Notes: generated by a model from the sequence alone, not told the origin. A stretch of DNA of 64,000 nucleotides from Yersinia frederiksenii ATCC 33641 (GCF_000754805.1 NZ_KN150731.1:2405886-2469885); one strand, 5' to 3'; positions 37,329 to 49,037 are shown, counted from the first letter of the stretch. Made by a program: numbers and translations.

Positions 37329-40160
37329 ATGGATAATATCGAAGTTCGGGGCGCTCGCACCCATAATCTTAAGAATATCAACCTGATTATCCCGCGCGAC
37401 AAACTGATTGTTGTCACCGGCTTATCGGGTTCAGGCAAGTCCTCACTGGCTTTTGATACCTTGTATGCTGAAGGACAACGGCGCTATGTTGAGTCTCTCT
37501 CCGCCTATGCGCGCCAATTTTTATCGCTGATGGAAAAACCGGATGTTGACCATATTGAAGGTCTGTCTCCAGCTATCTCTATCGAGCAAAAATCGACTTC
37601 CCATAACCCGCGATCTACTGTGGGGACCATCACTGAAATCCATGATTATCTGCGCCTATTGTTTGCCCGTGTAGGTGAACCGCGCTGCCCGGACCACGAT
37701 GTTCCGTTAGCGGCCCAAACGGTCAGCCAGATGGTGGATAACGTCATAAGCCAACCCGAAGGCCGCCGCCTGATGTTACTGGCGCCAGTGGTAAAAGATC
37801 GCAAAGGTGAGCATACCAAAACCCTGGAAAACCTGGCGATGCAGGGCTACATTCGGGCCAGGATCGACGGCGAAGTTTGTGATCTCTCTGATCCTCCGAA
37901 ATTAGAATTGCAGAAAAAACATACCATTGAAGTGGTGGTCGATCGCTTTAAAGTACGTGAAGATCTGGCACAGCGCCTGGCTGAATCATTTGAAACTGCA
38001 CTGGAGTTATCCGGCGGTACGGCCGTGGTTGCCGATATGGATGATCCACACGCCGAAGAGCTATTATTCTCCGCCAACTTTGCCTGCCCGATTTGCGGCT
38101 ATAGCATGAGCGAGTTGGAACCACGCCTATTCTCCTTTAACAATCCGGCGGGTGCCTGTCCGACCTGTGATGGTCTGGGCGTGCAGCAGTTCTTTGACCC
38201 CGACCGCGTACTGCAAAATCCTGAACTGTCATTGGCGGGTGGCGCTATTCGTGGTTGGGATCGCCGTAATTTCTATTATTTCCAGATGCTGCGTTCACTG
38301 GCGGACCATTATAAATTTGATATTGAAGCGCCATTTAATTCGCTGAGTGCCGAGATACAGAAAGCAGTGCTGTATGGCTCCGGCAAAGACACCATCGAAT
38401 TCAAATATATTAATGACCGAGGTGATACCACCGTTCGCCGCCACCCATTCGAGGGGGTGCTGCACAATATGGAACGCCGTTATAAAGAGACGGAATCCAG
38501 TGCTGTGCGTGAAGAGTTAGCCAAATTTATCAGCAACCGTTCCTGTGCTTCCTGTGAAGGTACCCGCCTGCGCAAAGAGGCGCGTTATGTCTTTGTGCAA
38601 AACACTCCTTTGCCGAAAATCTCCGATATGAGCATCGGCGATGCTCTCGAGTTTTTCCAGAACTTGAAATTGAGCGGCCAGAAAGCACAAATTGCCGATA
38701 AGATTTTGAAAGAAATTGGCGAGCGATTAACATTTTTGGTTAACGTCGGCCTGAATTATCTGTCACTGTCCCGCTCGGCGGAGACGTTATCTGGTGGCGA
38801 GGCGCAGCGTATCCGCCTGGCAAGCCAGATTGGTGCAGGTCTGGTTGGCGTCATGTACGTACTTGATGAGCCGTCCATCGGCTTGCATCAGCGCGATAAT
38901 GAACGTTTGCTGGAAACCCTGATTCACCTACGTAATCTGGGTAATACCGTGATTGTGGTAGAGCATGATGAAGATGCCATCCGTGCTGCTGACCATGTGA
39001 TTGATATCGGCCCTGGCGCCGGTGTGCATGGCGGTGAAGTGGTGGCAGAAGGTACCGTCGATGACATTATGGCCACGCCAGAATCATTAACGGGCCAGTT
39101 CCTGAGTGGAAAACGGGAAATTGCAATACCGGCGCAACGTGTCGCGGGTGATCCGAGCAAAGTATTAAAACTGATGGGGGCCAGTGGTAATAACCTGAAA
39201 GATGTCACGCTGACGCTACCTATCGGGCTGTTTACCTGTATTACCGGTGTTTCCGGCTCAGGCAAATCGACGCTGATTAACGACACTTTATACCCGATTG
39301 CGCAGCGCCAACTTAACGGCGCGACTATTACTGAACCAGCCCCATACCGCGATATTCATGGGCTGGAGCATTTCGATAAAGTTATCGATATTGACCAAAG
39401 TCCTATTGGTCGGACACCGCGCTCTAACCCGGCGACCTATACCGGCATCTTTACCCCTATTCGTGAACTCTTCGCTGGCGTGCCAGAGTCACGTACTCGT
39501 GGCTATACACCGGGCCGTTTTAGCTTCAATGTGAAGGGTGGCCGTTGCGAAGCTTGTCAGGGTGATGGGGTGATTAAAGTCGAAATGCATTTCCTGCCTG
39601 ACATCTACGTACCTTGTGATCAGTGTAAAGGTAAGCGCTATAACCGCGAGACACTGGAAGTTAAATACAAGGGCAAGAGTATTCACGAAGTGCTGGCGAT
39701 GACTATCGAAGAAGCGCGTGAGTTCTTTGATGCCGTGCCAGCATTGGCCCGCAAGCTGCAAACTTTGATGGATGTTGGTCTGTCCTATATTTGCCTGGGC
39801 CAGTCGGCAACCACCCTATCGGGCGGGGAAGCGCAGCGCGTGAAACTGTCGCGCGAATTGTCAAAACGCGGTACCGGTCAAACATTGTATATTCTGGACG
39901 AACCGACTACTGGCCTGCATTTTGCTGATATTCAGCAACTATTGGCGGTATTGCACCAGTTGCGAGATCAAGGCAACACCATTGTGGTCATTGAGCATAA
40001 TCTGGATGTGATTAAGACGGCGGACTGGATTGTCGATCTTGGGCCCGAAGGCGGCAATGGTGGCGGTGAGATTTTAGTTTCTGGTACGCCGGAAACCGTC
40101 GCGGAATGCGCAGCATCCCATACAGCACGGTTCCTCAAACCTATGCTGCAACGCCAATAA
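37329..40160 (+). CDS. uvrA: Excinuclease ABC subunit A
   Basis: Damage-recognition ATPase of nucleotide excision repair. 943 residues with two ABC modules: Walker [10 protein letters not shown] (about 31-39) and GVSGSGKST (about 640-648), signature LSGGEAQR twice, and Walker [10 protein letters not shown] / ILDEPTTGL. Zinc fingers are visible as CPICGYS..CPTCDG and [17 protein letters not shown]. Length is standard. Preceded by an SOS box, so DNA damage should induce it. Confidence 0.98.
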   Translation: MDNIEVRGARTHNLKNINLIIPRDKLIVVTGLSGSGKSSLAFDTLYAEGQRRYVESLSAYARQFLSLMEKPDVDHIEGLSPAISIEQKSTSHNPRSTVGTITEIHDYLRLLFARVGEPRCPDHDVPLAAQTVSQMVDNVISQPEGRRLMLLAPVVKDRKGEHTKTLENLAMQGYIRARIDGEVCDLSDPPKLELQKKHTIEVVVDRFKVREDLAQRLAESFETALELSGGTAVVADMDDPHAEELLFSANFACPICGYSMSELEPRLFSFNNPAGACPTCDGLGVQQFFDPDRVLQNPELSLAGGAIRGWDRRNFYYFQMLRSLADHYKFDIEAPFNSLSAEIQKAVLYGSGKDTIEFKYINDRGDTTVRRHPFEGVLHNMERRYKETESSAVREELAKFISNRSCASCEGTRLRKEARYVFVQNTPLPKISDMSIGDALEFFQNLKLSGQKAQIADKILKEIGERLTFLVNVGLNYLSLSRSAETLSGGEAQRIRLASQIGAGLVGVMYVLDEPSIGLHQRDNERLLETLIHLRNLGNTVIVVEHDEDAIRAADHVIDIGPGAGVHGGEVVAEGTVDDIMATPESLTGQFLSGKREIAIPAQRVAGDPSKVLKLMGASGNNLKDVTLTLPIGLFTCITGVSGSGKSTLINDTLYPIAQRQLNGATITEPAPYRDIHGLEHFDKVIDIDQSPIGRTPRSNPATYTGIFTPIRELFAGVPESRTRGYTPGRFSFNVKGGRCEACQGDGVIKVEMHFLPDIYVPCDQCKGKRYNRETLEVKYKGKSIHEVLAMTIEEAREFFDAVPALARKLQTLMDVGLSYICLGQSATTLSGGEAQRVKLSRELSKRGTGQTLYILDEPTTGLHFADIQQLLAVLHQLRDQGNTIVVIEHNLDVIKTADWIVDLGPEGGNGGGEILVSGTPETVAECAASHTARFLKPMLQRQ

Positions 40161-40177
40161 GATGTTGAAATGAAGTG

Positions 40178-40207
40178 CTTTGGGGCAATCGTTACATTGC
40201 CCCAAAG
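40178..40207. terminator. Strong hairpin between uvrA and yjbR
   Basis: 12-bp perfect stem CTTTGGGGCAAT/ATTGCCCCAAAG with a 6-nt loop between two convergent genes. The following bases on the plus strand (GGCTATTTTCT) are moderately T-rich; probable terminator. Confidence 0.7.
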
Positions 40208-40223
40208 GCTATTTTCTCTGTTC

Positions 40224-40577
40224 TCAAACAACTAACTCCTGCCGTCGCTGCACTGATAATCCCTGTAATACCAATTGATAAGAGCAGTCAATCAGAGAAT
40301 AGAACTGTGAGTTCGGTAATTCTCCATCCAGAAACACCGTGTTCCAGTGCGCTTTATTCAAGTGTTCACTCGGCACGATCTCCGGATGTTGCTCGCGTAG
40401 GCTTTCGGCTAATTCAGGGCTGGTTTTCAATGAAATAGAGGGACGTCCGCCCGTTTCTCCCACCATAGCAAACATCACATCCGCGACTTTAATTTGATTT
40501 GCTTGCCACACCTCATGGTCACTCTGCTCAGCTCCAGGTTTGGACAGGCAGTATTCTAGTAATGCCGAATTATTCAT
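40224..40577 (-). CDS. yjbR: MmcQ/YjbR family DNA-binding-like protein
   Basis: 117-residue protein of the YjbR (CyaY-like fold) family, function not established. Visible family pattern: CLSKPGAEQSDHEVW, a central KVADVMFAMVG strand, and HWNTVFLDGELPNSQFYSLIDCSYQLV. The ATG of MNNSALLEY has AGGAGATA upstream and is preferred over an ATG six codons earlier. Convergent with uvrA and next to it as in E. coli; yjbQ and aphA, which neighbour it in E. coli, are not present here. Confidence 0.9.
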   Translation of the reverse strand: MNNSALLEYCLSKPGAEQSDHEVWQANQIKVADVMFAMVGETGGRPSISLKTSPELAESLREQHPEIVPSEHLNKAHWNTVFLDGELPNSQFYSLIDCSYQLVLQGLSVQRRQELVV

Positions 40578-40904
40578 GGGTATATCTCCTATCATGGGCC
40601 GGTACCGTCTAGCGAAACGGCCTCATAAAGATTTCATTCCATCAGAACAGTAACATGCTGAAAGGCCTAGCTTGCGCCTATGACAACAGACTTACTGTGA
40701 GCGATGAATGATCGTTTGGCATGAATCTACCGCACTAATTAGTATATTCTTTAATCTATTAACAGCCATGGGATAAGGTGAAAACATGTCGAAGATAGGA
40801 GTAAGTTGCGGAAATAAGGTAGAAAAAATAAAAGAAAAGGCGATATTGTCTATCGCCTTCAATGGTTATCGCCTCAGATGACTATCACCTGAATCTGACC
40901 TAGA
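40578..40904. other. yjbR-tyrB intergenic region
   Basis: 327-bp gap without a gene. It holds the yjbR promoter side and, near its right end, the tyrB terminator. In E. coli aphA and yjbQ occupy this interval. Confidence 0.4.
40821..40859 (-). terminator. Terminator of tyrB
   Basis: Perfect 9-bp stem AAGGCGATA/TATCGCCTT with a 5-nt loop, followed on the minus strand by TTCTTTTATTTTTT. Confidence 0.88.
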
Positions 40905-42098
40905 TTACTGCACCGCAGCAAAAGCCGCCGCGACGCGCTGAACATTACTGTGATTGACACCCGCCATACACATCCTGCCGCTGGCAATCAGATATACACC
41001 AAACTCTTCACGCAACCGGTCTACCTGTGCTGGGCTAAAACCGGTGTAACTGAACATCCCACGCTGTTGCAGCAAATAGTCAAAATTACGATTGGGCAGC
41101 GACGCTTTTAAGGCTTGTACCAAAGTGCATCGCATCTCAATAATACGCAGGCGCATTTCTTCGACTTCGGCCTGCCACTGCACTGTTAACTCACTGTCAT
41201 GCAGGACCTTTGCAACAACTTGTGCCCCAAAGTTTGGCGGACTGGAATAGTTACGACGCACCGTGGCTTTTAATTGCCCCAGTACACGACCAGCCGCTTC
41301 TTCACTTTCACACACCACAGACAGGCCACCGACCCGCTCGTTATACAATGAGAAAATTTTCGAGAAGGAATTACTGATAAGGCACGGCAACTCAGCTGCG
41401 GCCATAGCTCGGATAGCATAAGCATCTTCATTCAGCCCGGCACCAAACCCCTGATAAGCAATATCAAGGAATGGGATTAAATCCCGGCCTTTAGCCACTT
41501 CAATAACCTGATCCCATTGTGTATTTGTCAGATCAGAACCCGTCGGGTTATGGCAACAAGGGTGTAATAACACAATGCTTTTGGCCGGTAACTGCTGCAA
41601 AGTTGCCAACATTTGGTCGAACTTCACGCCCAGCTTGTCGTTATCAAAATAGGGGTAAGTATTCACTTTAAAACCCGCGCCACTGAAAATAGCGACATGG
41701 TTTTCCCAAGTGGGATCACTGACCCAGACCTGTGAATCAGGAAAATAGCGATTCAGGAAGTCAGCCCCCACTTTCAATGCACCAGAACCACCGACGGTTT
41801 GGATTGTTGCTACTCGCTGCTGCGCCAGCATTGGGTGCTCTGCACCAAACAATAGTTGCTGGATAGCACCGCGATATGACTGCAAACCTTCCATCGGTAA
41901 ATAGACTGGCGTCCCGTGTGGCTGAGCGCTTAACTGTGCTTCAGCTGTTTTCACTGCCTGCATTAACGGGATCTCACCCTGTTCATTGTAATAAAGCCCA
42001 ATACTCAAGTTCACTTTGTGAGCTCGACTATCAGCCTTAAAACTTTCCATCAGTGACAGGATCGGATCACCTGCATAAGCGTCAACATTTTGGAACAC
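40905..42098 (-). CDS. tyrB: Aromatic-amino-acid aminotransferase TyrB
   Basis: PLP enzyme for the last step of tyrosine and phenylalanine synthesis, with activity on leucine and aspartate as well. 397 residues of the class I aminotransferase fold. The PLP lysine is K247 in [24 protein letters not shown] and the C-terminal RMCMAGVN substrate-arginine motif are intact. No TyrR box was found in the 120 bp upstream. Confidence 0.96.
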   Translation of the reverse strand: MFQNVDAYAGDPILSLMESFKADSRAHKVNLSIGLYYNEQGEIPLMQAVKTAEAQLSAQPHGTPVYLPMEGLQSYRGAIQQLLFGAEHPMLAQQRVATIQTVGGSGALKVGADFLNRYFPDSQVWVSDPTWENHVAIFSGAGFKVNTYPYFDNDKLGVKFDQMLATLQQLPAKSIVLLHPCCHNPTGSDLTNTQWDQVIEVAKGRDLIPFLDIAYQGFGAGLNEDAYAIRAMAAAELPCLISNSFSKIFSLYNERVGGLSVVCESEEAAGRVLGQLKATVRRNYSSPPNFGAQVVAKVLHDSELTVQWQAEVEEMRLRIIEMRCTLVQALKASLPNRNFDYLLQQRGMFSYTGFSPAQVDRLREEFGVYLIASGRMCMAGVNHSNVQRVAAAFAAVQ

Positions 42099-42218
42099 GG
42101 CGCTGCACTCCTAGATTGATAATAATTGCCTAAACCCTAAATAATGCGAGTTGCCAGCTGCGGGCAATTTCCAGTATCACGGTTATAATATGGCAGTGAA
42201 TGACTTATGCAGCTTACC

Positions 42219-43298
42219 TTATTCCCCCAGATATTCCATCGCTACACGGGAGGTCAGCTTAGTAATCAATTCATAGGCACTGATTCCGGTACGCGCCGCT
42301 ATTTTTTCAACCGGTAATTCAGCGCCCCATAGCAGCACTTCGTCACCCACTTTATCCGTAGCATCCGGCCCCAGATCAACTGAAATCATATCCATTGAGA
42401 CGCGGCCGACAATGCCGACTTCGCGGCCATTGATCCACATCGGTGTTCCCGATGGCGCGCTGCGCGGATAACCGTCGCCATAACCAATAGCCACCACACC
42501 CAAACGGGTATCCCGTTTACTGACCCAAGTGCCACCATAACCGACAGGTTCACCCGCTTTATGTTCACGAACAGCAATCAGACTGGATTTCAATTCCATT
42601 GCTGGAAGCAGATTAAAATGGCTACCATAAGGCTCGTCCATCGGTGAAACGCCATACAATATGATGCCTGGGCGAACCCAATCTCGGTGTGCCTCTGGCC
42701 ACAGCAAAATGCCGCCAGACGCCGCAATAGATTGCTTGCCGGGTTTATCTTTCGCAAAAGTATCGAAACAGTCGAGTTGCTGGCGAGTGGTCTCCACTTT
42801 TGGCTCATCTGCCCGGCTAAAGTGGCTCATGATATTGACTGGCTGAATAACATTACGACACGCACTTAGGCGCTGGTAAAAAGCCTCGGCCTGTTCCGGG
42901 CGAACCCCCAGGCGATGCATTCCGGTATCCAGTTTCATCCAAACATTGATGGGAGCGGAGAGTGTTGCGGCTTCCAGTGCTTCCAACTGTTCAATACTAT
43001 GTACCGCCGTTTCGATGCGGTTAGCCACCAGGATCGGCAGATCTTCGGCAGTAAAGAACCCTTCTAACAACAAAATCGGTTTGACGATCCCACCGGATCG
43101 CAACATCAGAGCTTCGCCGATCCGCGCGACACCATAGCAATCTGCATCCTGCAAGGTATGCGCTGTTTCTAATAACCCGTGGCCATAAGCGTTTGCTTTC
43201 ACAACAGCGATCAGGCGACTTTGTGGCGCCATGCGCCGTACCTGTTGCAAGTTATGTCGCAGAGCGCGGCGGTCGATTACTGCTGTTGCCGCTTTCAT
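42219..43298 (-). CDS. alr: Alanine racemase (biosynthetic)
   Basis: PLP enzyme that interconverts L- and D-alanine for peptidoglycan. 359 residues: N-terminal TIM barrel with the catalytic K34 in [10 protein letters not shown], and a C-terminal beta domain with the second catalytic base in [11 protein letters not shown]. Lies between dnaB and tyrB as in E. coli (dnaB-alr-tyrB). Confidence 0.96.
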   Translation of the reverse strand: MKAATAVIDRRALRHNLQQVRRMAPQSRLIAVVKANAYGHGLLETAHTLQDADCYGVARIGEALMLRSGGIVKPILLLEGFFTAEDLPILVANRIETAVHSIEQLEALEAATLSAPINVWMKLDTGMHRLGVRPEQAEAFYQRLSACRNVIQPVNIMSHFSRADEPKVETTRQQLDCFDTFAKDKPGKQSIAASGGILLWPEAHRDWVRPGIILYGVSPMDEPYGSHFNLLPAMELKSSLIAVREHKAGEPVGYGGTWVSKRDTRLGVVAIGYGDGYPRSAPSGTPMWINGREVGIVGRVSMDMISVDLGPDATDKVGDEVLLWGAELPVEKIAARTGISAYELITKLTSRVAMEYLGE

Positions 43299-43385
43299 TT
43301 CTTATCCTTAATTATCAATATTATACCCAGATAAATTGGTGCTACCGGAAGGCAACATCACACTCTAAGGGGTATTAATGACTCG

Positions 43386-44792
43386 CTATTCATCGTCGTA
43401 TTGCGGGCCAGCATAGTTATCAAAACGTGACCATTGGCCATTAAATTTCAGCCGAACAGAACCGATCGGACCGTTACGCTGTTTACCCAAAATAATCTGA
43501 GCGATTCCTTTCTCATCACTGTTTTCGTGATAAACCTCATCACGGTAAATAAACATGATTAAGTCGGCATCCTGCTCAATAGAACCTGATTCACGTAAGT
43601 CGGAGTTTACCGGGCGCTTATCGGCACGTTGCTCCAAGCTACGGTTAAGCTGCGACAGTGCCACTACCGGCACTTGTAGCTCTTTCGCCAAGGCTTTCAG
43701 AGAGCGTGAAATTTCTGCGATTTCTAATGTACGGTTATCTGACAGTGACGGCACCCGCATCAATTGCAGGTAGTCAATCATAATCAAGCTCAAACCGCCG
43801 TGTTCGCGGAAAATACGCCGCGCACGGGAGCGCACCTCAGTCGGTGTCAGGCCGGAGGAGTCATCAATGTACATATTGCGCTTTTCCATCAATATGCCCA
43901 TGGTGCTGGAGATCCGCGCCCAATCCTCATCATCAAGTTGGCCGGTACGGATACGGGTCTGATCGACATGTGACAACGAGGCCAACATACGCATCATGAT
44001 CTGGTCGCCGGGCATCTCCAAACTGAAGATCAATACTGGTTTTTCCTGCATCATCGCGGCGTTTTCACATAAGTTCATCGCAAAGGTGGTTTTACCCATC
44101 GATGGACGTGCCGCCACAATGATCAAATCTGATTTCTGTAATCCGGCAGTTTTTTTATCCAGATCAGCAAAACCGGTTGAAACACCGGTGACACCATCAT
44201 GTGGCCGCTGATAAAGCTGCTCAATTCGCGCCACAGTGGCTTCGAGGATTTGATCGACGCTTTTCGGGCCTTCATCTTTATTAGCCCGGCTTTCCGCGAT
44301 CTGGAATACTTTGGATTCCGCCAGATCGAGAAGATCTTCACTGCTACGACCTTGGGGATCATAGCCGGCATCAGCTATCTCGTTAGCAACAGAGATCATT
44401 TCACGCACGACAGCACGTTCACGCACGATGTCAGCATAAGCACCGATATTCGCGGCACTTGGCGTATTTTTTGATAATTCAGCTAGATAAGCAAAGCCAC
44501 CCACTGACTCCAAATCACCCTTTTGCTCCAGTGACTCAGATAAGGTGATCAAGTCGATCGGCTTGCTGTTTTCCAGCAAACGCTGCATTTCAGTAAAAAT
44601 ACGGCGATGCGGGCGGCTGAAAAAGTCCTTGCTGGCGACGCGCTCGGAAACGTTATCCCAGCGTTCATTATCCAGCATCAAACCGCCCAACACGGACTGC
44701 TCTGCCTCCAGTGAATGAGGCGGGAGTTTCAGCCCTTCCATCTGGCGGTCTCGTGGCTCTGTCATATTGTTGGTTGGTTTTTTCGCTGCCAT
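43386..44792 (-). CDS. dnaB: Replicative DNA helicase DnaB
   Basis: Hexameric 5'-3' helicase at the replication fork. 468 residues: N-terminal DnaG-binding domain (about 25-130), linker, and RecA-like C-terminal domain with Walker A ARPSMGKTT (about 230-238) and Walker B LIMIDYLQLM. No intein. Followed by alr with an 87-bp gap. Confidence 0.98.
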   Translation of the reverse strand: MAAKKPTNNMTEPRDRQMEGLKLPPHSLEAEQSVLGGLMLDNERWDNVSERVASKDFFSRPHRRIFTEMQRLLENSKPIDLITLSESLEQKGDLESVGGFAYLAELSKNTPSAANIGAYADIVRERAVVREMISVANEIADAGYDPQGRSSEDLLDLAESKVFQIAESRANKDEGPKSVDQILEATVARIEQLYQRPHDGVTGVSTGFADLDKKTAGLQKSDLIIVAARPSMGKTTFAMNLCENAAMMQEKPVLIFSLEMPGDQIMMRMLASLSHVDQTRIRTGQLDDEDWARISSTMGILMEKRNMYIDDSSGLTPTEVRSRARRIFREHGGLSLIMIDYLQLMRVPSLSDNRTLEIAEISRSLKALAKELQVPVVALSQLNRSLEQRADKRPVNSDLRESGSIEQDADLIMFIYRDEVYHENSDEKGIAQIILGKQRNGPIGSVRLKFNGQWSRFDNYAGPQYDDE

Positions 44793-44977
44793 GAAAAGTG
44801 TTCTTTACCTTTGTTACGAAGAGGAAAACGACGCATAAAAATTACAGTGGCTTAGTATACGCGATGATATCCGAAGGGTAATTATGAATTCCCTATTACT
44901 TATCGGTATTAGCAAGATCTTGGCTCTGCGTGTAGAACACTGTAGGGTGAAAATACACCAAATGCGAAGGAGCTAAC

Positions 44978-45961
44978 ATGGCAAAACATATTCAATTTAG
45001 CACCATTGGCGGACCAGAAGTGTTGCAATATCTTGATTTTACGCCGGTGGATCCCGCGGCTCATGAAGTTCAGGTAGAAAACAAAGCTATCGGTATTAAC
45101 TACATTGATACCTATATCCGCAGTGGGCTCTATCCACCATCTCAGTTTCCAAGTGGGCTGGGGACTGAAGCCGCCGGGGTTGTGACCAAAGTCGGCTCAT
45201 CGGTTAACACTCTAAAAGTCGGTGACCGGGTGGTTTATGCCCAGTCAACTCTTGGCGCTTATAGCGAAGTCCATAATGTCGCCGCTGAGAAAATTGCCCT
45301 ACTTCCTGAGCAAATCTCTTTCGAACAAGCCGCAGCCTCATTTCTTAAGGGGCTGACAGTCCAGTATTTGTTACGCCAAACCCATGAAATCAAGCCCGGT
45401 GAAGTGTTCTTATTCCATGCGGCAGCAGGCGGTGTTGGATTAATTGCCTGCCAATGGGCAAAAGCACTCGGCGCAAAACTGATTGGCAGTGTCGGCTCGG
45501 ATGAAAAAGCCGAGTTGGCAAAAGCCAATGGTGCCTGGGCCACTATCAACTACCGCACGGAAAGCATCGCTGAACGGGTGGCCGAGCTGACTCACGGTGA
45601 AAAAGTGGGCGTAGTGTATGATTCGGTAGGGAAAAGCACCTGGCAAGACTCACTCAATAGCCTAAAACGCCGAGGATTGCTGGTCAGTTTCGGCAATGCT
45701 TCCGGCCCGGTAACAGGCGTTGACCTTGCGATACTGAACCAAAAAGGCGCGCTGTATGTTACCCGCCCGTCACTGAATGTTTATGTTACTAATCGACAAG
45801 AGTTGGAAACAGCCAGTCATGAGCTGTTTTCATTGATTGCCAGTGGCGCGATTAAAGTGGATGTGGCGGAGGCCCAAAAATTCCCGCTGCGAGATGCTCG
45901 TCGCGCCCATGAAATATTAGAAAGCCGTCAGACTACAGGTTCCAGCCTACTAATTCCGTAA
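44978..45961 (+). CDS. qor: NADPH quinone oxidoreductase Qor
   Basis: 327-residue zinc-independent medium-chain dehydrogenase/reductase of the zeta-crystallin type that reduces quinones with NADPH. Family stretch FHAAAGGVGLIACQWAK holds the nucleotide-binding loop (about 149-154), preceded by the GroES-like domain. Divergent from dnaB as in E. coli. GAAGGAG upstream of the ATG. Followed by a strong terminator. Confidence 0.95.
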   Translation: MAKHIQFSTIGGPEVLQYLDFTPVDPAAHEVQVENKAIGINYIDTYIRSGLYPPSQFPSGLGTEAAGVVTKVGSSVNTLKVGDRVVYAQSTLGAYSEVHNVAAEKIALLPEQISFEQAAASFLKGLTVQYLLRQTHEIKPGEVFLFHAAAGGVGLIACQWAKALGAKLIGSVGSDEKAELAKANGAWATINYRTESIAERVAELTHGEKVGVVYDSVGKSTWQDSLNSLKRRGLLVSFGNASGPVTGVDLAILNQKGALYVTRPSLNVYVTNRQELETASHELFSLIASGAIKVDVAEAQKFPLRDARRAHEILESRQTTGSSLLIP

Positions 45962-45990
45962 ATCATCTTACTGAAAAAATGATAAAAAAC

Positions 45991-46020
45991 AAAAGGCTCC
46001 GATTAAGGAGCCTTTTGTTT
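45991..46020 (+). terminator. Terminator of qor
   Basis: Perfect 10-bp stem AAAAGGCTCC/GGAGCCTTTT with a 6-nt loop, followed by GTTTTAAC. Confidence 0.9.
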
Positions 46021-46257
46021 TAACGCTTTCTTTGATGCACATGTAGGGGTATAGCAGAGTATTCTGTCAGAGGCATATTCACTTAAATGACATTGCCGTT
46101 TATACGGCTATTTTATCCTCTGGCAGGGATGAAAATGGGATAACAAATCGTATCGGCTAGCATCCTAGCAAGCTGATTCGGGAAAAAATACGTTTTCCCA
46201 AGAATTATCCTGACTAAACTTTCAGCCTGTGATCGTTCCCGCAAGAAAACAAAATAA

Positions 46258-46476
46258 TCAGTAACGCCTTACAACAGGTTTTTGCATCGAACGCCATATC
46301 CAGACCACGACGACAGCCAGAATCAACCATGGCAACAGCTTAATCATCATCACGAATAACCCACCCAGCATCATAAAAGCAGCGGCGACCATCAAAGCGG
46401 CGAATATGCCCAACAGAGAAATACCGGTCACCATCAACATGATAAAAAAGCCGATAACAAAGAGAATTTCGAACAT
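46258..46476 (-). CDS. pspG: Phage shock protein G
   Basis: 72-residue inner-membrane protein of the Psp envelope-stress response. Two to three hydrophobic segments (about 5-45 and 47-65) and a basic C-terminus. AAGGAGCC upstream of the ATG. A sigma-54 promoter match sits 66-82 bp upstream, as expected for a PspF-regulated gene lying apart from the main psp operon. Between qor and dusA as in E. coli. Confidence 0.92.
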   Translation of the reverse strand: MFEILFVIGFFIMLMVTGISLLGIFAALMVAAAFMMLGGLFVMMIKLLPWLILAVVVVWIWRSMQKPVVRRY

Positions 46477-46542
46477 GGTTGGCTCCTTAATAATTGTTTG
46501 TTCCCATGCATTACATCTAAACAGGGGCTTTATTAGGAGTAT

Positions 46543-46558
46543 TACAAGAAACGTGCCA
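46543..46558 (-). promoter_or_regulatory. Sigma-54 promoter of pspG
   Basis: Minus strand TGGCAC-GTTTC-TTGTA: the -24 element is perfect, the -12 element has GT instead of GC. PspF enhancer sites would lie further upstream; I could not pick them out. Confidence 0.7.
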
Positions 46559-46664
46559 ACCTGAAAATAAGGTTAACAGATTGAATTTACAAGCTATAGA
46601 TAAAACACAGCCTGCCAGAAAACGGGCAGGCATGGCTAAATTGACTAATTTATAGTGAATTTTC

Positions 46665-47696
46665 CTACAGCGAACTGTGTTGTGGACGAGTCACCAGAGC
46701 CAGCGCCTGTTCTACCACGGAAACATCTGCTCCGGGCTTATGTGCATTCTCACTCAAATGACGACGCCATTGGCGCGCACCGGGGATCCCTTGGAAAATA
46801 CCAAGGATATGCCGAGTTATATGACCCAAATAAGCACCACGCGACAATTCCTGTTCGATATAAGGATAAAGTGCTTCGATAGCCTTAACGCTATCAACCA
46901 CCGGCGCATTGGGATCAAAGAGCTCGCGATCCACTTGCGTTAAAATGCTGGGGTTTTGATAGGCTTCACGCCCCATCATCACACCATCGAGATACTTAAG
47001 ATGCTCTTTGGCTTCAGCCAATGTTTTGACACCGCCGTTGATGGCAATAGTCAGCGCTGGGAAGTCACGTTTGAGCTGATAAACCCGCTCGTAATCCAGT
47101 GGCGGGACTTCACGGTTCTCTTTCGGACTCAACCCTGAAAGCCAAGCTTTACGGGCATGGATCGTAAAAATATCACACTCGCCACGTTCCGCTACGGTTT
47201 GCACAAATTCACACAAGAACTCATAGCTATCTAATTGGTCAATCCCAATACGGGTTTTCACCGTGACCGGAATAGAAACCACATCACGCATGGCTTTAAT
47301 ACAATCCGCAACCAGACTGGCTTCAGCCATCAAACAGGCCCCAAAACGGCCATTTTGCACCCGATCAGAAGGGCAACCGACATTCAGGTTTACTTCATTG
47401 TAGCCGCGCTGCTCCGCCAACTTGGCACAATGGGCTAAGGCTTGCGGATCACTACCCCCAAGTTGCAAGGCAACCGGATGGTCTTGTTCGCTATAAGCAA
47501 GATAGTCGGCTTTGCCATGGATAATCGCCCCGGTGGTGACCATTTCGGTATACAGCAGCGCCTGTTTGGTTAACAAACGATGAAAGTAACGGCAATGGCG
47601 ATCTGTCCAATCGAGCATCGGCGCGACGGAGAAACGCTGTAGGGGATAATCTGGCTTATCTGCCTGAGTACTGGAAAAAGTCTGAGCTTGGTGCAT
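46665..47696 (-). CDS. dusA: tRNA-dihydrouridine synthase A
   Basis: FMN enzyme making dihydrouridine at tRNA positions 20/20a. 343 residues: [15 protein letters not shown] near the N-terminus, catalytic cysteine C108 in [20 protein letters not shown], then THAR-type and INGGVK barrel motifs, and a helical C-terminal domain. Second Dus paralogue in this window, after DusB. Confidence 0.97.
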   Translation of the reverse strand: MHQAQTFSSTQADKPDYPLQRFSVAPMLDWTDRHCRYFHRLLTKQALLYTEMVTTGAIIHGKADYLAYSEQDHPVALQLGGSDPQALAHCAKLAEQRGYNEVNLNVGCPSDRVQNGRFGACLMAEASLVADCIKAMRDVVSIPVTVKTRIGIDQLDSYEFLCEFVQTVAERGECDIFTIHARKAWLSGLSPKENREVPPLDYERVYQLKRDFPALTIAINGGVKTLAEAKEHLKYLDGVMMGREAYQNPSILTQVDRELFDPNAPVVDSVKAIEALYPYIEQELSRGAYLGHITRHILGIFQGIPGARQWRRHLSENAHKPGADVSVVEQALALVTRPQHSSL

Positions 47697-47958
47697 TTAC
47701 TGTGATTTCATCGGTTATTACTGCATCAATTACCCATTGGTATTGCTTATTAAATACACAAGACCACGGGATGGAATGAGCGATTATACCATAGAACCTT
47801 GCTATGGCTGCCTGAGTGATAGTTGTGCCATAAAAAGGGAGATTATCCTGTCACTTACCAAAATTGTGACGCTCCGCTGCCCTGCACTTTTTCATCTATC
47901 GGCGATAGACCGTAAATATGATAAAATCTGTTCCATTCAAACGCTGCGGGATGAAACC

Positions 47959-48468
47959 ATGAACTCAATCAATCAGGAAAAGCTGCTTGCTCAGGCTGAA
48001 AGCCTTTGCCAACAACGTAACGTCCGGCTGACACCGCAACGTCTTGAAGTATTACGCTTAATGGCACAACAACCCGGAGCAATTAGTGCTTATGATTTGT
48101 TGGATTTGCTACGCATATCTGAGCCACAAGCCAAACCACCAACCGTTTATCGCGCATTAGATTTTTTGCTGGAACAAGGGTTTATTCACCGTGTGGAGTC
48201 AGCAAACAGTTACGTATTGTGTCATCACTTTGAGGAACCCTCTCATACCTCGGCGCTATTTATCTGCGACCGCTGCAAAATTGTGACTGAACGTACCACT
48301 GTTGGTATTGAAGAAGCGCTGGCACAATTAGCGAAACAATCAGGTTTTACACTGCGCCATAGTGTGGTGGAAGCTCATGGCCTATGTGCTGAATGCGGGG
48401 AAGTTGAAGCCTGTGAAAGCCACGATCATTGTGATCATGACCATTCTATTGTGACTAAAAAGAAATAG
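47959..48468 (+). CDS. zur: Zinc uptake repressor Zur
   Basis: 169-residue Fur-family repressor of zinc uptake genes. N-terminal winged helix (RLTPQRLEVLRLM; PTVYRALDFLLEQGF) and C-terminal dimerisation domain with metal ligands in HHFEEP, CDRC, CAECGE and the His/Cys-rich tail CESHDHCDHDH. I chose the ATG of MNSINQEKL, which fits the family length; the longer in-frame reading upstream is non-coding in character. Divergent from dusA. Confidence 0.94.
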   Translation: MNSINQEKLLAQAESLCQQRNVRLTPQRLEVLRLMAQQPGAISAYDLLDLLRISEPQAKPPTVYRALDFLLEQGFIHRVESANSYVLCHHFEEPSHTSALFICDRCKIVTERTTVGIEEALAQLAKQSGFTLRHSVVEAHGLCAECGEVEACESHDHCDHDHSIVTKKK

Positions 48469-48741
48469 TTCCCTGGCGATAAAGATTAGGCTGTCGTCCG
48501 AATGGCGGCAGCATAGTATTAAATTTATAATAATAAAATTTAATACTAACAATTTGAGTACAAATAATATACGTAGGGTAAGGTAGAAATAAGATTAGAC
48601 ACTTCCTTGTGTCTATCGATATTAGAACAGGAATAAATAGAATACCCTCATTATTAATATTACTACTTAATAATATATATTCTATAAAGTGAGAGACCCG
48701 ATTAACTTATATAGATATCAGTTTAAGTCCCTTTAACGCTG
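48469..48741. other. AT-rich gap between zur and yjbJ
   Basis: About 270 bp between convergent genes, with A/T-rich stretches and the short inverted run TTAAATTTATAATAATAAAATTTAA-like at 48517-48543. No gene recognised. Confidence 0.35.
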
Positions 48742-48951
48742 TTACCAGCGATATTTGCTATGGTCTTCCCAGGCTTTAACTTCTTTCTCGGCTTGCTCTT
48801 TCTGATAGCCGTATTTCTCCTGGATCTTACCCACCAGCTGGTCACGCTTACCTTCAATCACCGTAAGGTCATCATCAGTTAGCTTGCCCCATTTCTCTTT
48901 AACTTTACCTTTAAACTGCTTCCAGTTACCATCGGCTTGATCTTTATTCAT
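48742..48951 (-). CDS. yjbJ: CsbD-family stress protein YjbJ
   Basis: 69-residue highly charged CsbD-like protein, the family of abundant general-stress proteins with no known biochemical activity. Sequence pattern NKDQADGNWKQFKGKVKEKWGKL is near identical to E. coli YjbJ, and the tail EDHSKYRW is conserved. Three 10-bp direct repeats lie about 90 bp upstream. In E. coli it follows dinF, which is missing here. Confidence 0.93.
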   Translation of the reverse strand: MNKDQADGNWKQFKGKVKEKWGKLTDDDLTVIEGKRDQLVGKIQEKYGYQKEQAEKEVKAWEDHSKYRW

Positions 48952-49037
48952 AATATCTCCGTTACCTTGGAATTAGTCAGTCTATTTATTTCAATACGGT
49001 AAAGATTCTTTCTTGATAAACAACCTTGACTTAAATT

